This document shows positions 1 to 8,567 of a stretch of 64,000 nucleotides of DNA, piece after piece. A program made the translations under genes and the position numbers. How positions within the stretch are numbered: the first letter of the stretch is position 1; each line of letters starts with the position of its first letter. The notes beneath the pieces were generated by a model. That model did no database searches. It was not told where the DNA came from and was given only the letters and a program-made list of their open reading frames with translations. The stretch covers positions 62,001 through 126,000 of the forward strand of contig CAWBBR010000012.1 of the NCBI GenBank assembly GCA_963787045.1. Direction: 5' to 3'. The DNA comes from DATJGR01 sp963787045 (lineage in GTDB: Bacteria; Pseudomonadota; Gammaproteobacteria; Pseudomonadales; Azotimanducaceae).

Positions 1-29
1 TGCCGGTCCAGATCTGTTCCACGATCACG

Positions 30-983
30 ATGGAGTCCTCCTTTCGATATCTCTTTTCCGAACGCAAGACCATACCATGGCGGTCCATGGACGCATTCGA
101 CGAACCGCTGCTGCTGCGCGCCTGTATCCGTCGCGGTCCCGATCGACGTCCGCTGGAACGCGACAGCCTCGTGCTCACCGCCATCGCGATAGAGAATCGA
201 ATCGACCCCGACGGCGCCGAGTGGTGTCTGTGGGTTCCGGTCGAGCACGCGAACCGCGCGCACGCGGAACTCGAGAAGTACTCGTTCGAGAATCGACCGC
301 GCTCGCCGCGCCCGCAGGTGATCACGATCGACAGCGGCGTGCCGGGCGTCCTGTGTTTCCTCCTGGTCATCTGGCTGCTGCCGTCGCTCGAGGCGGCTGC
401 CACGTTCGGGTGGCATTGGCGCAGCATCGGCGAAATGGACGCCGGTCTCGTCGCCACCGGGCAATGGTGGCGCGCGATCACCGCGCTGACCCTGCACGCC
501 GACCTCGGCCATCTGATGGGTAATTCGCTGTTCGGCGTGGTGTTCGGAATTTTCGCCGGCCGTCACCTGGGTTCCGGTCTCGGCTGGCTGCTGATCGTGG
601 TGTGCGGCGCCGTCGGCAACCTGCTCGATGCGGCGTTGCAGCCCGAAGATTTCCGCTCGATCGGCGCGTCGACCGCAACGTTCGCGGCAGTGGGCATCGT
701 CGGCGCGTTCGTGTGGCGGCGCGGCTACTACCGCGCGGTCGATTGGCGACGCAGCGTGGCGCCGGTGTTTGCCGCCATCGCGATGCTCGCATTCACCGGA
801 ATGGGCGGCGAGAACACCGATGTCGTCGCGCACGTGATGGGTTTCGCCGCCGGGCTCCTCAGCGGCGTCGGCGCCGCCGCGTTCGATGTCCGACAAATGC
901 CACGTTGGGGTCAGTGGTGTTGCGGTAGCGCCGCGATCGCGCTCGTCGTCGGCGCGTGGGCGTTGGCCGGTATCAGCGCCTGA
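30..983 (+). CDS. Rhomboid-family intramembrane serine protease
   Basis: A 317-residue membrane protein with the rhomboid layout. A soluble N-terminal part (about residues 1-100) is followed by hydrophobic segments. The loop carries the H-x4-H-x3-N signature (H156, H161, N165). The nucleophile motif reads GAST with S214, where the family usually has GxSG, and the general-base histidine is H268 in a late helix (VAHVMG). Members cleave transmembrane substrates inside the inner membrane; the substrate here is unknown. The Thr in place of Gly after the catalytic Ser is unusual, so activity should not be assumed. The ATG at 30 is the only start visible and lies close to the left window edge. Confidence 0.88.
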   Translation: MESSFRYLFSERKTIPWRSMDAFDEPLLLRACIRRGPDRRPLERDSLVLTAIAIENRIDPDGAEWCLWVPVEHANRAHAELEKYSFENRPRSPRPQVITIDSGVPGVLCFLLVIWLLPSLEAAATFGWHWRSIGEMDAGLVATGQWWRAITALTLHADLGHLMGNSLFGVVFGIFAGRHLGSGLGWLLIVVCGAVGNLLDAALQPEDFRSIGASTATFAAVGIVGAFVWRRGYYRAVDWRRSVAPVFAAIAMLAFTGMGGENTDVVAHVMGFAAGLLSGVGAAAFDVRQMPRWGQWCCGSAAIALVVGAWALAGISA

Positions 984-1042
984 CGGGCCAACCAAACGAC
1001 GATTGTCGTATGATCGCGCCTCGAACGTCGAGGCAATTTCTC

Positions 1043-2050
1043 ATGACGCACACATTGATCGTTCTGCCCGACGACACGTCGAAGCCGATTCTCGACGCCA
1101 TCAACGGCGCGAAGAAGTCGCTGAACATCCGCATGTTCCTGTTCACCGACGAAACGCTGTTGAGCGCAGTGATCGCGGCAAAGCGCCGCGGCGTGAAGGT
1201 CCGCGTCATGCTGAACCCGGCGCGGCGCAGCGGCGAGAGCGAGAACGAAGAATCGCGCGTCACCCTCACGAACGCCGGCATCGAGGTGCGCGACAGCAAT
1301 CCGAAGTTCGATCTGACGCACCAGAAATCGATGGTGATCGACGACGAAATCGGTTTCGTGGAGTCGCTGAACTGGGAACCGCGCGACCTCACCGAGACGC
1401 GCGACTACGCGATCGTCACGACGCACGACGTCGAGAACAAGGAGATGATCGCGTGCTTCGATGCCGATTGGGCGCACGAGGACTTCTCACCGCGCCCCGA
1501 TTCGAAGCTCATCTGGTGTCCCGACAACGGCCGTCAGCGCGTGGCCGACTTCATCGATGCAGCCAAGCAGTCGCTGTGGATACAGAACGAGCGGTATCAG
1601 GACACGGTGATCATCGAACGGCTGGTGCGCGCCGCGACTCGCGGCGTGAAGGTGCACGTGCTGACGAAGAAGCCGCATTCGCTCAAGCCCGGCAAGCTCG
1701 TCGAGGGTATCGGCGGGTTGCGCATCCTGCAGGACGTCGGCGTAAAGGTGCACACGCTGAAGCATCTGAAGCTGCACGCGAAGATGATGCTCGCCGACGA
1801 CAAACGCGCCATCGTCGGTTCGATCAACCTCGCGCCGGGCAGTTTCGATTCGCGGCGGGAACTCGCGATCGAAACCGACCATCACCACGCGGTGAAGCGA
1901 CTCGAGGAGACGGCGCACGCCGACTGGGAGGCGTCGCACAAGATCGACCTCAGCGACGAGGGTCTGCTCGCCGATCTGAAGAAGCGCGATCTCGACGCGA
2001 GCCAGCTCGCAATCGGCGGCGACAAGAAAAAACACAAGTCGAAGGACTGA
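1043..2050 (+). CDS. Phospholipase D-like (HKD) protein
   Basis: A 335-residue protein with two HxKxxxxD motifs: H93/K95/D100 and H245/K247/D252. This two-lobed arrangement is that of the PLD superfamily (cardiolipin synthases, phosphatidyltransferases, nucleases), in which the two histidines form one active site for phosphodiester transfer. There is no clear N-terminal membrane anchor, which argues against a standard ClsA. The C-terminus is Lys-rich. I start it at the ATG at 1043, where the conserved domain begins; in-frame upstream starts exist at 956 and 1010. It follows the rhomboid gene on the same strand. The substrate cannot be read from sequence. Confidence 0.82.
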   Translation: MTHTLIVLPDDTSKPILDAINGAKKSLNIRMFLFTDETLLSAVIAAKRRGVKVRVMLNPARRSGESENEESRVTLTNAGIEVRDSNPKFDLTHQKSMVIDDEIGFVESLNWEPRDLTETRDYAIVTTHDVENKEMIACFDADWAHEDFSPRPDSKLIWCPDNGRQRVADFIDAAKQSLWIQNERYQDTVIIERLVRAATRGVKVHVLTKKPHSLKPGKLVEGIGGLRILQDVGVKVHTLKHLKLHAKMMLADDKRAIVGSINLAPGSFDSRRELAIETDHHHAVKRLEETAHADWEASHKIDLSDEGLLADLKKRDLDASQLAIGGDKKKHKSKD

Positions 2051-2060
2051 CGCGGTCGGT

Positions 2061-3210
2061 TCAGGGCGCCAGCGCGATCGCCGCGGCGTTTGCCTCCGGA
2101 TACTCGAGTTCCAAACGAACGATGCGCGCGGTTCTCGCGCCGTATCGCACGGTGATGTCCGAGAGCGCACGGTCGAGCACGTAGCCCGGCGCGCTCGCCG
2201 ACAGCGGCGCGAGTTCGAGCTGCACGCGTGCAGCGTCGATCGTTTCGTCCGGCACCAGCCGCAATCCGTGGCGCATCACGATCGGTTGGCTGCTGTTCGC
2301 GAGCGTCTTCACTCGTGCAAGGTGCGTTGCCTCATACGCGTTACTGGTCAGCGCAAGCGATAGCTCGTCTACTCCGTCCGCGACGGGGATACCGACGGTT
2401 TCGTGCCGCCAGAACTCGAGGTAGCGTCGTTGCGTACGACGCGATCACCCCGGCATTCAGCTGAAACTCGCTCGTGTCGTGCGCCGCGCTCCACTCGGAC
2501 ACGCCGAGTTCGCGCGCCAACGCGTCCGCCCGCTCGCGCCCGGCGATCGCCGCCACGATCGCGAGCGAGACCGGCAGCGAGGCGCTCACTCCCGTCGTCG
2601 TCACGACGCCGCGGTCCGCCACGTAGCGTCGATCCGCCACATAGCGAATGCTCGGATCCGTCTTGCGCATTTCCGCCACCCGATACCAGTGCGTCGTCGC
2701 GCGCCTGTCATGCAGCACCCCGGCGTTCGCGAGCACCTGAGCGCCTGCGCAGACGCCGACCATCGTGGCTCCGCGCGCCGCCTGCGCGTTGATCCACTCT
2801 AGAATCGCCGGGTCGTTCGCGACGTGCATCGCCGGCACGATCACGTAGTCCGCCCCTTCAGGAAAGCGTTGGTCGAACTCGGCGGCGGTTGCATCGGGAA
2901 GTATCGTGAGCGCCGGCATCAGCGTGACCGACCCCGGCCTGATCCCGAGCGCGAACACATCGGCCACACCGGACCGCTTCAGCACGCCGAACGGCACCAG
3001 GTAGTCGGTGGTCTCGCTGCCCTGGTTCAGCCCGAGTACCGCGACCACCGGCCGTTCGCGTTTCGGCGGCTTCAGCGCCGCTAGCGTGTCGGCCGCTTCC
3101 TGTGCAGTGATCGTCGCTGCGGGAGCCTGTTCCGCGGCGAGCGCGATGCAGCCCGTAAGCACCGCGAGCAACAGCACCAATGGACGTATGAACTCGATCT
3201 GCCTCGACAT
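2061..3210 (-). CDS. DJ-1/PfpI-family protein with signal peptide (frameshifted)
   Basis: The N-terminal 270 or so residues carry a signal peptide with a possible lipobox (LTGC) and a class I glutamine-amidotransferase-like/DJ-1 fold with the nucleophile elbow VGVCAGA. Near 2424 one extra base puts the reading frame out. The next frame continues with well-formed sequence (YLEFWRHETVG, then VKTLANSSQP) to the stop at 2061. The total span is 3n+1 bases, as one insertion predicts. Corrected length is about 382 residues. It is divergent from the GlxA-type regulator at 3269, a family sharing this fold, so it is a plausible target of that regulator. A GGGAG ribosome site precedes the ATG. Confidence 0.75.
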
Positions 3211-3268
3211 CGGATTGCTCCCTGAATTTCGACGATGCTATTGCTATCACGGGACGGTCGTGGCAGAA

Positions 3269-4324
3269 ATGACAATGAATCGAGCTATTCATGCCAACCG
3301 GAGAATCCGCGTGGCCAGCAAACAGCGTCGCCCATCGCCGACTCGCCCCGCCAAACCGCGCATCGTCGCCGTTCCGCTCTATCCCGGCATGCAGTCTCTC
3401 GACGCGGTGGGACCGGGACAGGTTTTCGGCAGCGCGAACCTCATCCTCGACGCCGAGGCATATCGCGTCGTCTTCGTCGCGAGCAGATCCGGCGCAGTAC
3501 CGACCTCCGCGGGGTTCGCGTTGACCGCGCAGCGCTTCAGCGACGTGACTCCCGATTCGCTGGATACGCTGATCGTTCCGGGCGGCGACGATCCCGGTAT
3601 ACGCGGCGCGGTCGCCAACAAACGCTTTATGGCGTGGCTCGGCGCGGCGGCAACCCACAGTCGCCGCGCGTGTTCGGTGTGTACCGGCGCGTTTCTGTTG
3701 GCCGCAGCCGGCAAGCTCGATGGACGACGCGTCGCGACGCACTGGCAATCGACGACGTTGCTGCAGCGGATGTTTCCGGCAATCGACGTCGACGAACAAG
3801 CGATCTACGTGAACGACGGCAAATACTGGACCTCGGCGGGCGTCACCACCGGCATCGACATGGCGCTCGCGCTGCTCGAGCAGGACGTCGGTCGAACGGT
3901 CGCCATGGCGGTGGCGCGACAACTGGTGGTGTACATGCGCCGGCCCGGGCATCAAACGCAGTTTTCGTCGACGCTGGCCGCGCAATCGACCAGCGACGAT
4001 CGTTTCGCCGAACTCGCGACCTGGGTGGAGCGCAATCTGCATCGCGAACTGAGCGTCGACGCGCTGTCCGCGCACGTGCACATGAGCCCGCGCAATTTCC
4101 ACCGGCACATGCAGGCCGAGCTCGGCGTTTCGCCGGCGAAGTTCGTCGAGTCGATCCGGCTCGACGCGGTGCGGCGCCTCCTCGAACAGCACGCGCTCGA
4201 TCTCGCGCAGATCGCCGCCCGCACCGGTTTTTCCGGACCCGACCATCTGATTCGCGCTTTCGAACGGCGCTTCGGCGTTACGCCCGGCAAATACCGGCTG
4301 ATGCACCTCGATCAGGCCGCGTAG
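3269..4324 (+). CDS. GlxA-family AraC-type transcriptional regulator
   Basis: About 351 residues. The N-terminal half is a DJ-1/PfpI (class I GATase-like) sensor domain with the VCTGAFLLA elbow; the last 100 residues are an AraC/XylS pair of helix-turn-helix motifs ending in the typical TPGKYR tail. Such regulators sense small metabolites and activate neighbouring catabolic genes. The start is the ATG at 3269 (a second in-frame ATG lies at 3275); the frame is open further upstream, but that part overlaps the divergent gene. The 58-bp gap to the DJ-1 gene on the opposite strand would hold both promoters. Confidence 0.86.
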   Translation: MTMNRAIHANRRIRVASKQRRPSPTRPAKPRIVAVPLYPGMQSLDAVGPGQVFGSANLILDAEAYRVVFVASRSGAVPTSAGFALTAQRFSDVTPDSLDTLIVPGGDDPGIRGAVANKRFMAWLGAAATHSRRACSVCTGAFLLAAAGKLDGRRVATHWQSTTLLQRMFPAIDVDEQAIYVNDGKYWTSAGVTTGIDMALALLEQDVGRTVAMAVARQLVVYMRRPGHQTQFSSTLAAQSTSDDRFAELATWVERNLHRELSVDALSAHVHMSPRNFHRHMQAELGVSPAKFVESIRLDAVRRLLEQHALDLAQIAARTGFSGPDHLIRAFERRFGVTPGKYRLMHLDQAA

Positions 4325-4334
4325 AGTAGGCGTC

Positions 4335-5546
4335 ATGTTGTACAGCGCCGACCGACACGAAGCATGCGACACGCTCGAGTGGGACGCCGAGCGCGCGGCC
4401 GCGATGATCGCAACGATCGTGGCGGATACCGAAGCCCATTTTTCACCCGACGCGTTCTGGCCGATCCACCCGCGTGACGCCGACGATGGCGGAACCGTAC
4501 CCGCCTACCCACTCTACTATGGCGCGTGCGGTGTCATCTGGGCGCTGCGTTATCTGCAGGCCGTCGGCGCCGCGCGCCTCACCCGATCCTACTCGGCGTT
4601 CCTGGACGAACTGCTCGCGCGCAATCGTGCATGGCTCGCGGCGGAAGGCTTCGTCGCGCCCGGCGCCTACATGATGGGCGACACCCCCATCCGGATGCTG
4701 ATGTTCTGGGACGATCCAACGCCTGAAGGCGCCGCGCAAATCGAACGACTGGTCGAAGACAACGTCACCGACCCAACGAGAGAACTGATGTGGGGTTCTC
4801 CGGGCACCATGCTGGCTGCGCTGTTCATGCACGAACGCACCGGCGAGTCGCGCTGGGCCGAGCTGTTTCGCCGCACGGCGCGCATGTTGTGGTCGCAACT
4901 GCTCTGGTCGAACGAGCACGCATGCCACTACTGGACGCAGGACCTCTACGGCGCCACCCATACGTACATCGACGCGGTGCACGGCTTCGTCGGCACGGCA
5001 TCGCCGTTGATCCGCGGCCGTCACCTGCTCGACGAACACGAGTGGGCCGACTGGCAGCGTTGCATCGACAACACCGTGCGGCGTTGCGCGACGATCGAGG
5101 ACGGTCTCGTGAACTGGCGCCCGCGGCTCACCCAACCGGAAGGCCGAGACGCACGCATGCTGATGCAGTTCTGTCACGGCGCGCCGGGGTTCGTCGTTGC
5201 TCTTGGCGACTTTCCGAGCGACTCGCTCGACGACCTGCTGCTGGGCGGCGGTGAAGCGACCTGGCGCGCGGGTCCGCTCGTGAAAGGTTCGAACATCTGT
5301 CACGGCACCGGCGGCAACGGCTATGCGTTCCTCAAGCTGTACGAGCGCACCGGCGATGCGATGTGGCTCGAGCGTGCGCGCGCTTTTGCGATGCACGCGA
5401 TCCGACAGACCGAAGCCGACGCCGCGCACTACGGACGCATGCGTTACTCGTTGTGGACCGGCGATCCCGGATTCGCGGTCTACTTGTGGGATTGCATCGA
5501 AGGTCGCGCGCGCGTTCCGACGCTCGATGTCTTCTTCGCGCCCTGA
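4335..5546 (+). CDS. Lanthionine synthetase C-like (LanC-like) protein
   Basis: A 403-residue protein with the repeated alpha-barrel features of LanC proteins. The zinc ligands are present: C280 followed by HGAPG, and C322-H323 followed by GTGGNG. In true LanC enzymes these hold the zinc that activates Cys thiols for addition to dehydroamino acids. No lanthipeptide precursor, dehydratase (LanB/LanM) or exporter lies nearby, so a stand-alone LanC-like role, such as glutathione addition to dehydroalanine-damaged proteins as reported for eukaryotic LanCL, is possible. It starts 10 bases after the regulator and overlaps the next gene by 20 bases, so the genes are probably co-transcribed. Confidence 0.82.
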   Translation: MLYSADRHEACDTLEWDAERAAAMIATIVADTEAHFSPDAFWPIHPRDADDGGTVPAYPLYYGACGVIWALRYLQAVGAARLTRSYSAFLDELLARNRAWLAAEGFVAPGAYMMGDTPIRMLMFWDDPTPEGAAQIERLVEDNVTDPTRELMWGSPGTMLAALFMHERTGESRWAELFRRTARMLWSQLLWSNEHACHYWTQDLYGATHTYIDAVHGFVGTASPLIRGRHLLDEHEWADWQRCIDNTVRRCATIEDGLVNWRPRLTQPEGRDARMLMQFCHGAPGFVVALGDFPSDSLDDLLLGGGEATWRAGPLVKGSNICHGTGGNGYAFLKLYERTGDAMWLERARAFAMHAIRQTEADAAHYGRMRYSLWTGDPGFAVYLWDCIEGRARVPTLDVFFAP

Positions 5547-6360
5547 TCTGCTCGCAGTGCAGCTGCTCGCCTGCCCGCTCTGTGGTGCGTCGCTGACGCA
5601 GGATTCGGCGACGCTCGTCTGCGCGCAAAACCATCGCTTCGATGTTGCGCGCGACGGCTACGTCAATCTGTTTCCCGCGCATCATCGTCGCTCGCGCAAC
5701 CCCGGCGACGAAGATCGGATGGTGGCCGCGCGACGACGCTTTCTCGACGCGGGACACTATTCACCGCTGTATGCGGAGTTCGCCGCGACGTTGACCGCAG
5801 CGCGCGGTAACGGGAGCGGAGCCGCCGTCGATATCGGCTGCGGTGATGGCTACTTCACCAAGGCGCTCACCTCGGTGGGGCCGCAAATCTACGGCATCGA
5901 CGTTTCGAAACCCGCGATCCGCGCGGCGGCCAAACGCCATCCGTCGATCACGTTCGTGGTCGCGAGTTCGAAACGCCTGCCGCTCGTCGACGCCGCGTTC
6001 GACGTTGCGACGGCGATTCTCGCCCCGATCGACTCGGACATACTGCGCGTGCTCGCCAACGGCGGCGTATTGGTGCGGGTGACTCCTGGGCCTGATCACT
6101 TGCGCGCTTTGCGCGAACTCGCGTACACGGAAGCGCGACCGCACCGCCGCGCCACCAGGCAACTACCCGGCTTCGAGCACGCGGGCGAGCGCCTGGTCAG
6201 CTTCGATTTCGACACCGATCCGACCACGCGCAGCGACCTCATCGCGATGACCCCGCTGCTCTACAGAACTCGCGACGATCAGCGAACGCGTGCGCTCGCG
6301 CCGGAGCACTTGACCATCGAAGCCGGGTTCTGGATTGATGTATTCACGAAGCGACACTAA
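5527..6360 (+). CDS. rlmA: RlmA-like 23S rRNA (guanine-N1)-methyltransferase
   Basis: A 277-residue protein with the RlmA layout: an N-terminal zinc finger (C16, C19, C32, H36) followed by a SAM-dependent Rossmann domain with motif I VDIGCGDGYF. Family members methylate N1 of a guanine in helix 35 of 23S rRNA (G745 or G748). The ATG at 5527 lies inside the preceding LanC-like gene and puts the zinc finger right at the N-terminus, which fits the family. Whether the target is G745 or another guanine is inferred from homology only. Confidence 0.8.
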   Translation: MSSSRPDLLAVQLLACPLCGASLTQDSATLVCAQNHRFDVARDGYVNLFPAHHRRSRNPGDEDRMVAARRRFLDAGHYSPLYAEFAATLTAARGNGSGAAVDIGCGDGYFTKALTSVGPQIYGIDVSKPAIRAAAKRHPSITFVVASSKRLPLVDAAFDVATAILAPIDSDILRVLANGGVLVRVTPGPDHLRALRELAYTEARPHRRATRQLPGFEHAGERLVSFDFDTDPTTRSDLIAMTPLLYRTRDDQRTRALAPEHLTIEAGFWIDVFTKRH

Positions 6361-6373
6361 CGGCGGGGACACC

Positions 6374-7087
6374 ATGCAAACGCAGGACATCGAGTATCAG
6401 ATCAACGGCAAGAAGTTCGTCGGTTACCTGGCCGACGGATCGAACGGCAAGAAGACCGCGGGCGTACTGGTCGCCCACGAAGGCGGCGGCATGACCGGTC
6501 ATCCGAAGGAGCGCGCGCGGATGCTGGCAGAACTCGGTTACGTGGCATTCGCGATGGACACGTTCGGCGAGGCCATCGAATCGCGCGAACAGGCGATGGC
6601 GATCATCGGCAGCCTGTCGAACGACCTCCCGACGTTGCGCAACCGGGCCAACACCGCGCTGGAACTCCTGAAGACGCAACCGAACGTCGATCGGATGCGC
6701 ACCGCCGCGATCGGCTTCTGTTTCGGCGGCACCACCGTGCTGGAACTGGCTCGCAGCGGCGCCGACGTCGGCTGCGTCGTCGGCTTCCATTCCGGCCTCG
6801 CGACGATCGCGCCGCAGGATGCGAAGGACATCCGCTGCAAGGTGATGGTCTGTCTCGGCGCCGAAGATCCGATCATCCCGGGCGCGCAACGCGACGCCTT
6901 CATCAACGAAATGCAGGCGGGCAACGTCGACTTCCAGATGCTGATCTACGGGAACGCCGGCCACAGCTTCACGAACCGCGAGGTCGATGCGATGAAGATC
7001 CCCGGATTCGCGTATCACGCGCCGACCGACGAGCGTTCGTGGCAGGCGATGCGCAACTTCTTCGACGCGGTGATCCGACCCGTGTAG
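6374..7087 (+). CDS. Dienelactone hydrolase family protein
   Basis: A 237-residue alpha/beta hydrolase with the dienelactone-hydrolase triad: nucleophile C116 in GFCFGG, D165 in LGAEDP and H197 in GHSF. A Cys nucleophile is the mark of this family, whose model enzyme opens dienelactones in chlorocatechol breakdown. No other chlorocatechol genes are nearby, so the real substrate may differ. It starts 13 bases after the RlmA-like gene. The frame is open further upstream, but the ATG at 6374 gives the usual N-terminus. Confidence 0.85.
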   Translation: MQTQDIEYQINGKKFVGYLADGSNGKKTAGVLVAHEGGGMTGHPKERARMLAELGYVAFAMDTFGEAIESREQAMAIIGSLSNDLPTLRNRANTALELLKTQPNVDRMRTAAIGFCFGGTTVLELARSGADVGCVVGFHSGLATIAPQDAKDIRCKVMVCLGAEDPIIPGAQRDAFINEMQAGNVDFQMLIYGNAGHSFTNREVDAMKIPGFAYHAPTDERSWQAMRNFFDAVIRPV

Positions 7088-7114
7088 GCCGCGCACGGCC
7101 TGCTTCCCCCTTGG

Positions 7115-7132
7115 ATGTCATGCAACTGTCAC
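7115..7132 (+). promoter_or_regulatory. PHO box upstream of the porin gene
   Basis: ATGTCATGCAACTGTCAC matches the enterobacterial PHO box consensus (two TGTCA half-sites 11 bases apart) at about 15 of 18 positions. It lies 55-70 bases before the likely starts of the porin. A second near-copy precedes pstS. PhoB bound here would activate transcription under phosphate limitation. The call rests on the match and the phosphate-regulon context. Confidence 0.75.
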
Positions 7133-7201
7133 GCGTTATGGCGACACTGCGTCGCCCACGAAAACGTGGCGGTCGATCAATCACCAATGGGGATACAAGA
7201 C

Positions 7202-8488
7202 GTGCGAAAAACCATACTGAGCCTCTGCGGCGGGCTCGCGCTCGTGGCCGCAACTCAGCCGGTCGCAGCCGGCAATGTCGATGAAAAGCTACTGGCCATG
7301 CTCAAGGCAAACGGTTCCATCACTGAAGCACAGTACGCCGAACTGAGCTCGGACCTGGTCGCTGAGCAGCGCGAGGAAGCACATGACGATTCGGCGATCA
7401 AGCAGGACATCTCGGCGTTGGACCAGAAACTCAGCTGGGCGCAAAAGACCGTGATCAGCGGCGACCTGCGTGTTCGGCAGGAACGCGTCCAGGTCGAAGA
7501 CCAGAAGCCGGCGGAGCAAACGGCGAGCCGTCAACGTTATCGGGCGCGTCTGGCCATCGTCTCGCAGGTCGCGCCGACCGTCGAAGCCGGCATTCGTCTT
7601 GCTTCGGGCAACAACAACGATGTCCGTTCGACCAACCAGGACATGAACAACTACTTCACCAAGAAGGACGTCTGGCTGGACCGCGCCTACATCAACTGGC
7701 ACCCGGAGAACGTGCCGGGACTGAAGATGATCGGCGGTCGCATGGCGCAGCCATGGACCAAAGTGGCCGAGTCGGAGGTGATCTGGGACAACGACGTCAA
7801 CCCCGAAGGCGTCGCGGTCCAATACAGCCGCAAGTTCGGAGACATCAACTTATTCGGCTCCGGCGGCGCATTCACGCTGAAGGACAACGTCACCGGGTTC
7901 GGCCCCGAGTTCCACAACGACCTGCGAATGTACTACGGGCAGCTCGGCGCGAACCTGTTCCCGGGCGAGGATTTCAAGGTGACGGTCGGCGCCAGCGTGT
8001 TCCACTACTACAAGGACAAGCTCGGCGTACCCACGACGACCCCCAACGCCGGACTCGGACTCACTCTGAACGGCAACAACTCGACCGAATTCCAACTCTA
8101 CGAAGGCTTCGGTCAGGTCGACATACTCGGCCTGCCGTTGCCGCTGTCGCTGTACGGGCAGTACGTGCAGAACCCGAACGCAAACGGTCCCGCTGACGAC
8201 CAGGACACCGCGTATATGTTCGGACTGTTGACGCGCATCTGGGAGATCGGCGTGAACTACAGCTACCGCGACGTCGAGCGCAACGCGGTCGTAGGCGCGT
8301 TCACCGATTCGGACTTCGCGTCAGGCTTCACCGCCTCCAAAGGCAGCAAGCTGCAGCTGTCCTACAACATCGCCAAGAACTTCCAGTTCCTGACGACGTA
8401 CTTCTACACCGAGTCCGATGCATCGAACCGCGCGAAGCCGGGTGCGCAGACCAACACGCTGCAGGTCGACCTGGTGGCCACGTTCTGA
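7202..8488 (+). CDS. Outer-membrane porin of the phosphate regulon
   Basis: About 428 residues from the GTG at 7202 (an in-frame ATG at 7187 is the alternative). A signal peptide ends near QPVAAG, a short coiled-coil-like stretch follows, then a long beta-barrel with alternating strands and a terminal aromatic residue (VDLVATF). It resembles the putative-porin family (Porin_5) with a general resemblance to phosphate porins. A PHO box upstream and pst genes immediately downstream suggest that it admits phosphate or phosphorylated compounds across the outer membrane. Substrate selectivity is inferred from context only. Confidence 0.75.
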   Translation: MRKTILSLCGGLALVAATQPVAAGNVDEKLLAMLKANGSITEAQYAELSSDLVAEQREEAHDDSAIKQDISALDQKLSWAQKTVISGDLRVRQERVQVEDQKPAEQTASRQRYRARLAIVSQVAPTVEAGIRLASGNNNDVRSTNQDMNNYFTKKDVWLDRAYINWHPENVPGLKMIGGRMAQPWTKVAESEVIWDNDVNPEGVAVQYSRKFGDINLFGSGGAFTLKDNVTGFGPEFHNDLRMYYGQLGANLFPGEDFKVTVGASVFHYYKDKLGVPTTTPNAGLGLTLNGNNSTEFQLYEGFGQVDILGLPLPLSLYGQYVQNPNANGPADDQDTAYMFGLLTRIWEIGVNYSYRDVERNAVVGAFTDSDFASGFTASKGSKLQLSYNIAKNFQFLTTYFYTESDASNRAKPGAQTNTLQVDLVATF

Positions 8489-8493
8489 TGGGG

Positions 8494-8511
8494 TTGTCAC
8501 GCAACTGTCAC
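8494..8511 (+). promoter_or_regulatory. PHO box upstream of pstS
   Basis: TTGTCACGCAACTGTCAC starts a few bases after the porin stop codon and 57 bases ahead of the pstS ATG. Two TGTCA half-sites are 11 bases apart as PhoB requires. It shares the core GCAACTGTCAC with the box before the porin. This gives the pst operon its own PhoB-controlled promoter in addition to any read-through from the porin. Confidence 0.75.
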
Positions 8512-8567
8512 ACGCGACGACCACCATGGCCGCCTCAACGAATCCCATGTCTTCAAAGGAGCAACAG

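Noticed and set aside
886..2184. A 432-codon plus frame overlapping the PLD-like gene
   Set aside because: Its translation is Arg-rich low-complexity, while the overlapping frame has two intact HKD motifs.
2858..4372. A 504-codon minus frame opposite the GlxA-type regulator
   Set aside because: No recognisable domain; opposite a well-formed regulator with AraC motifs.
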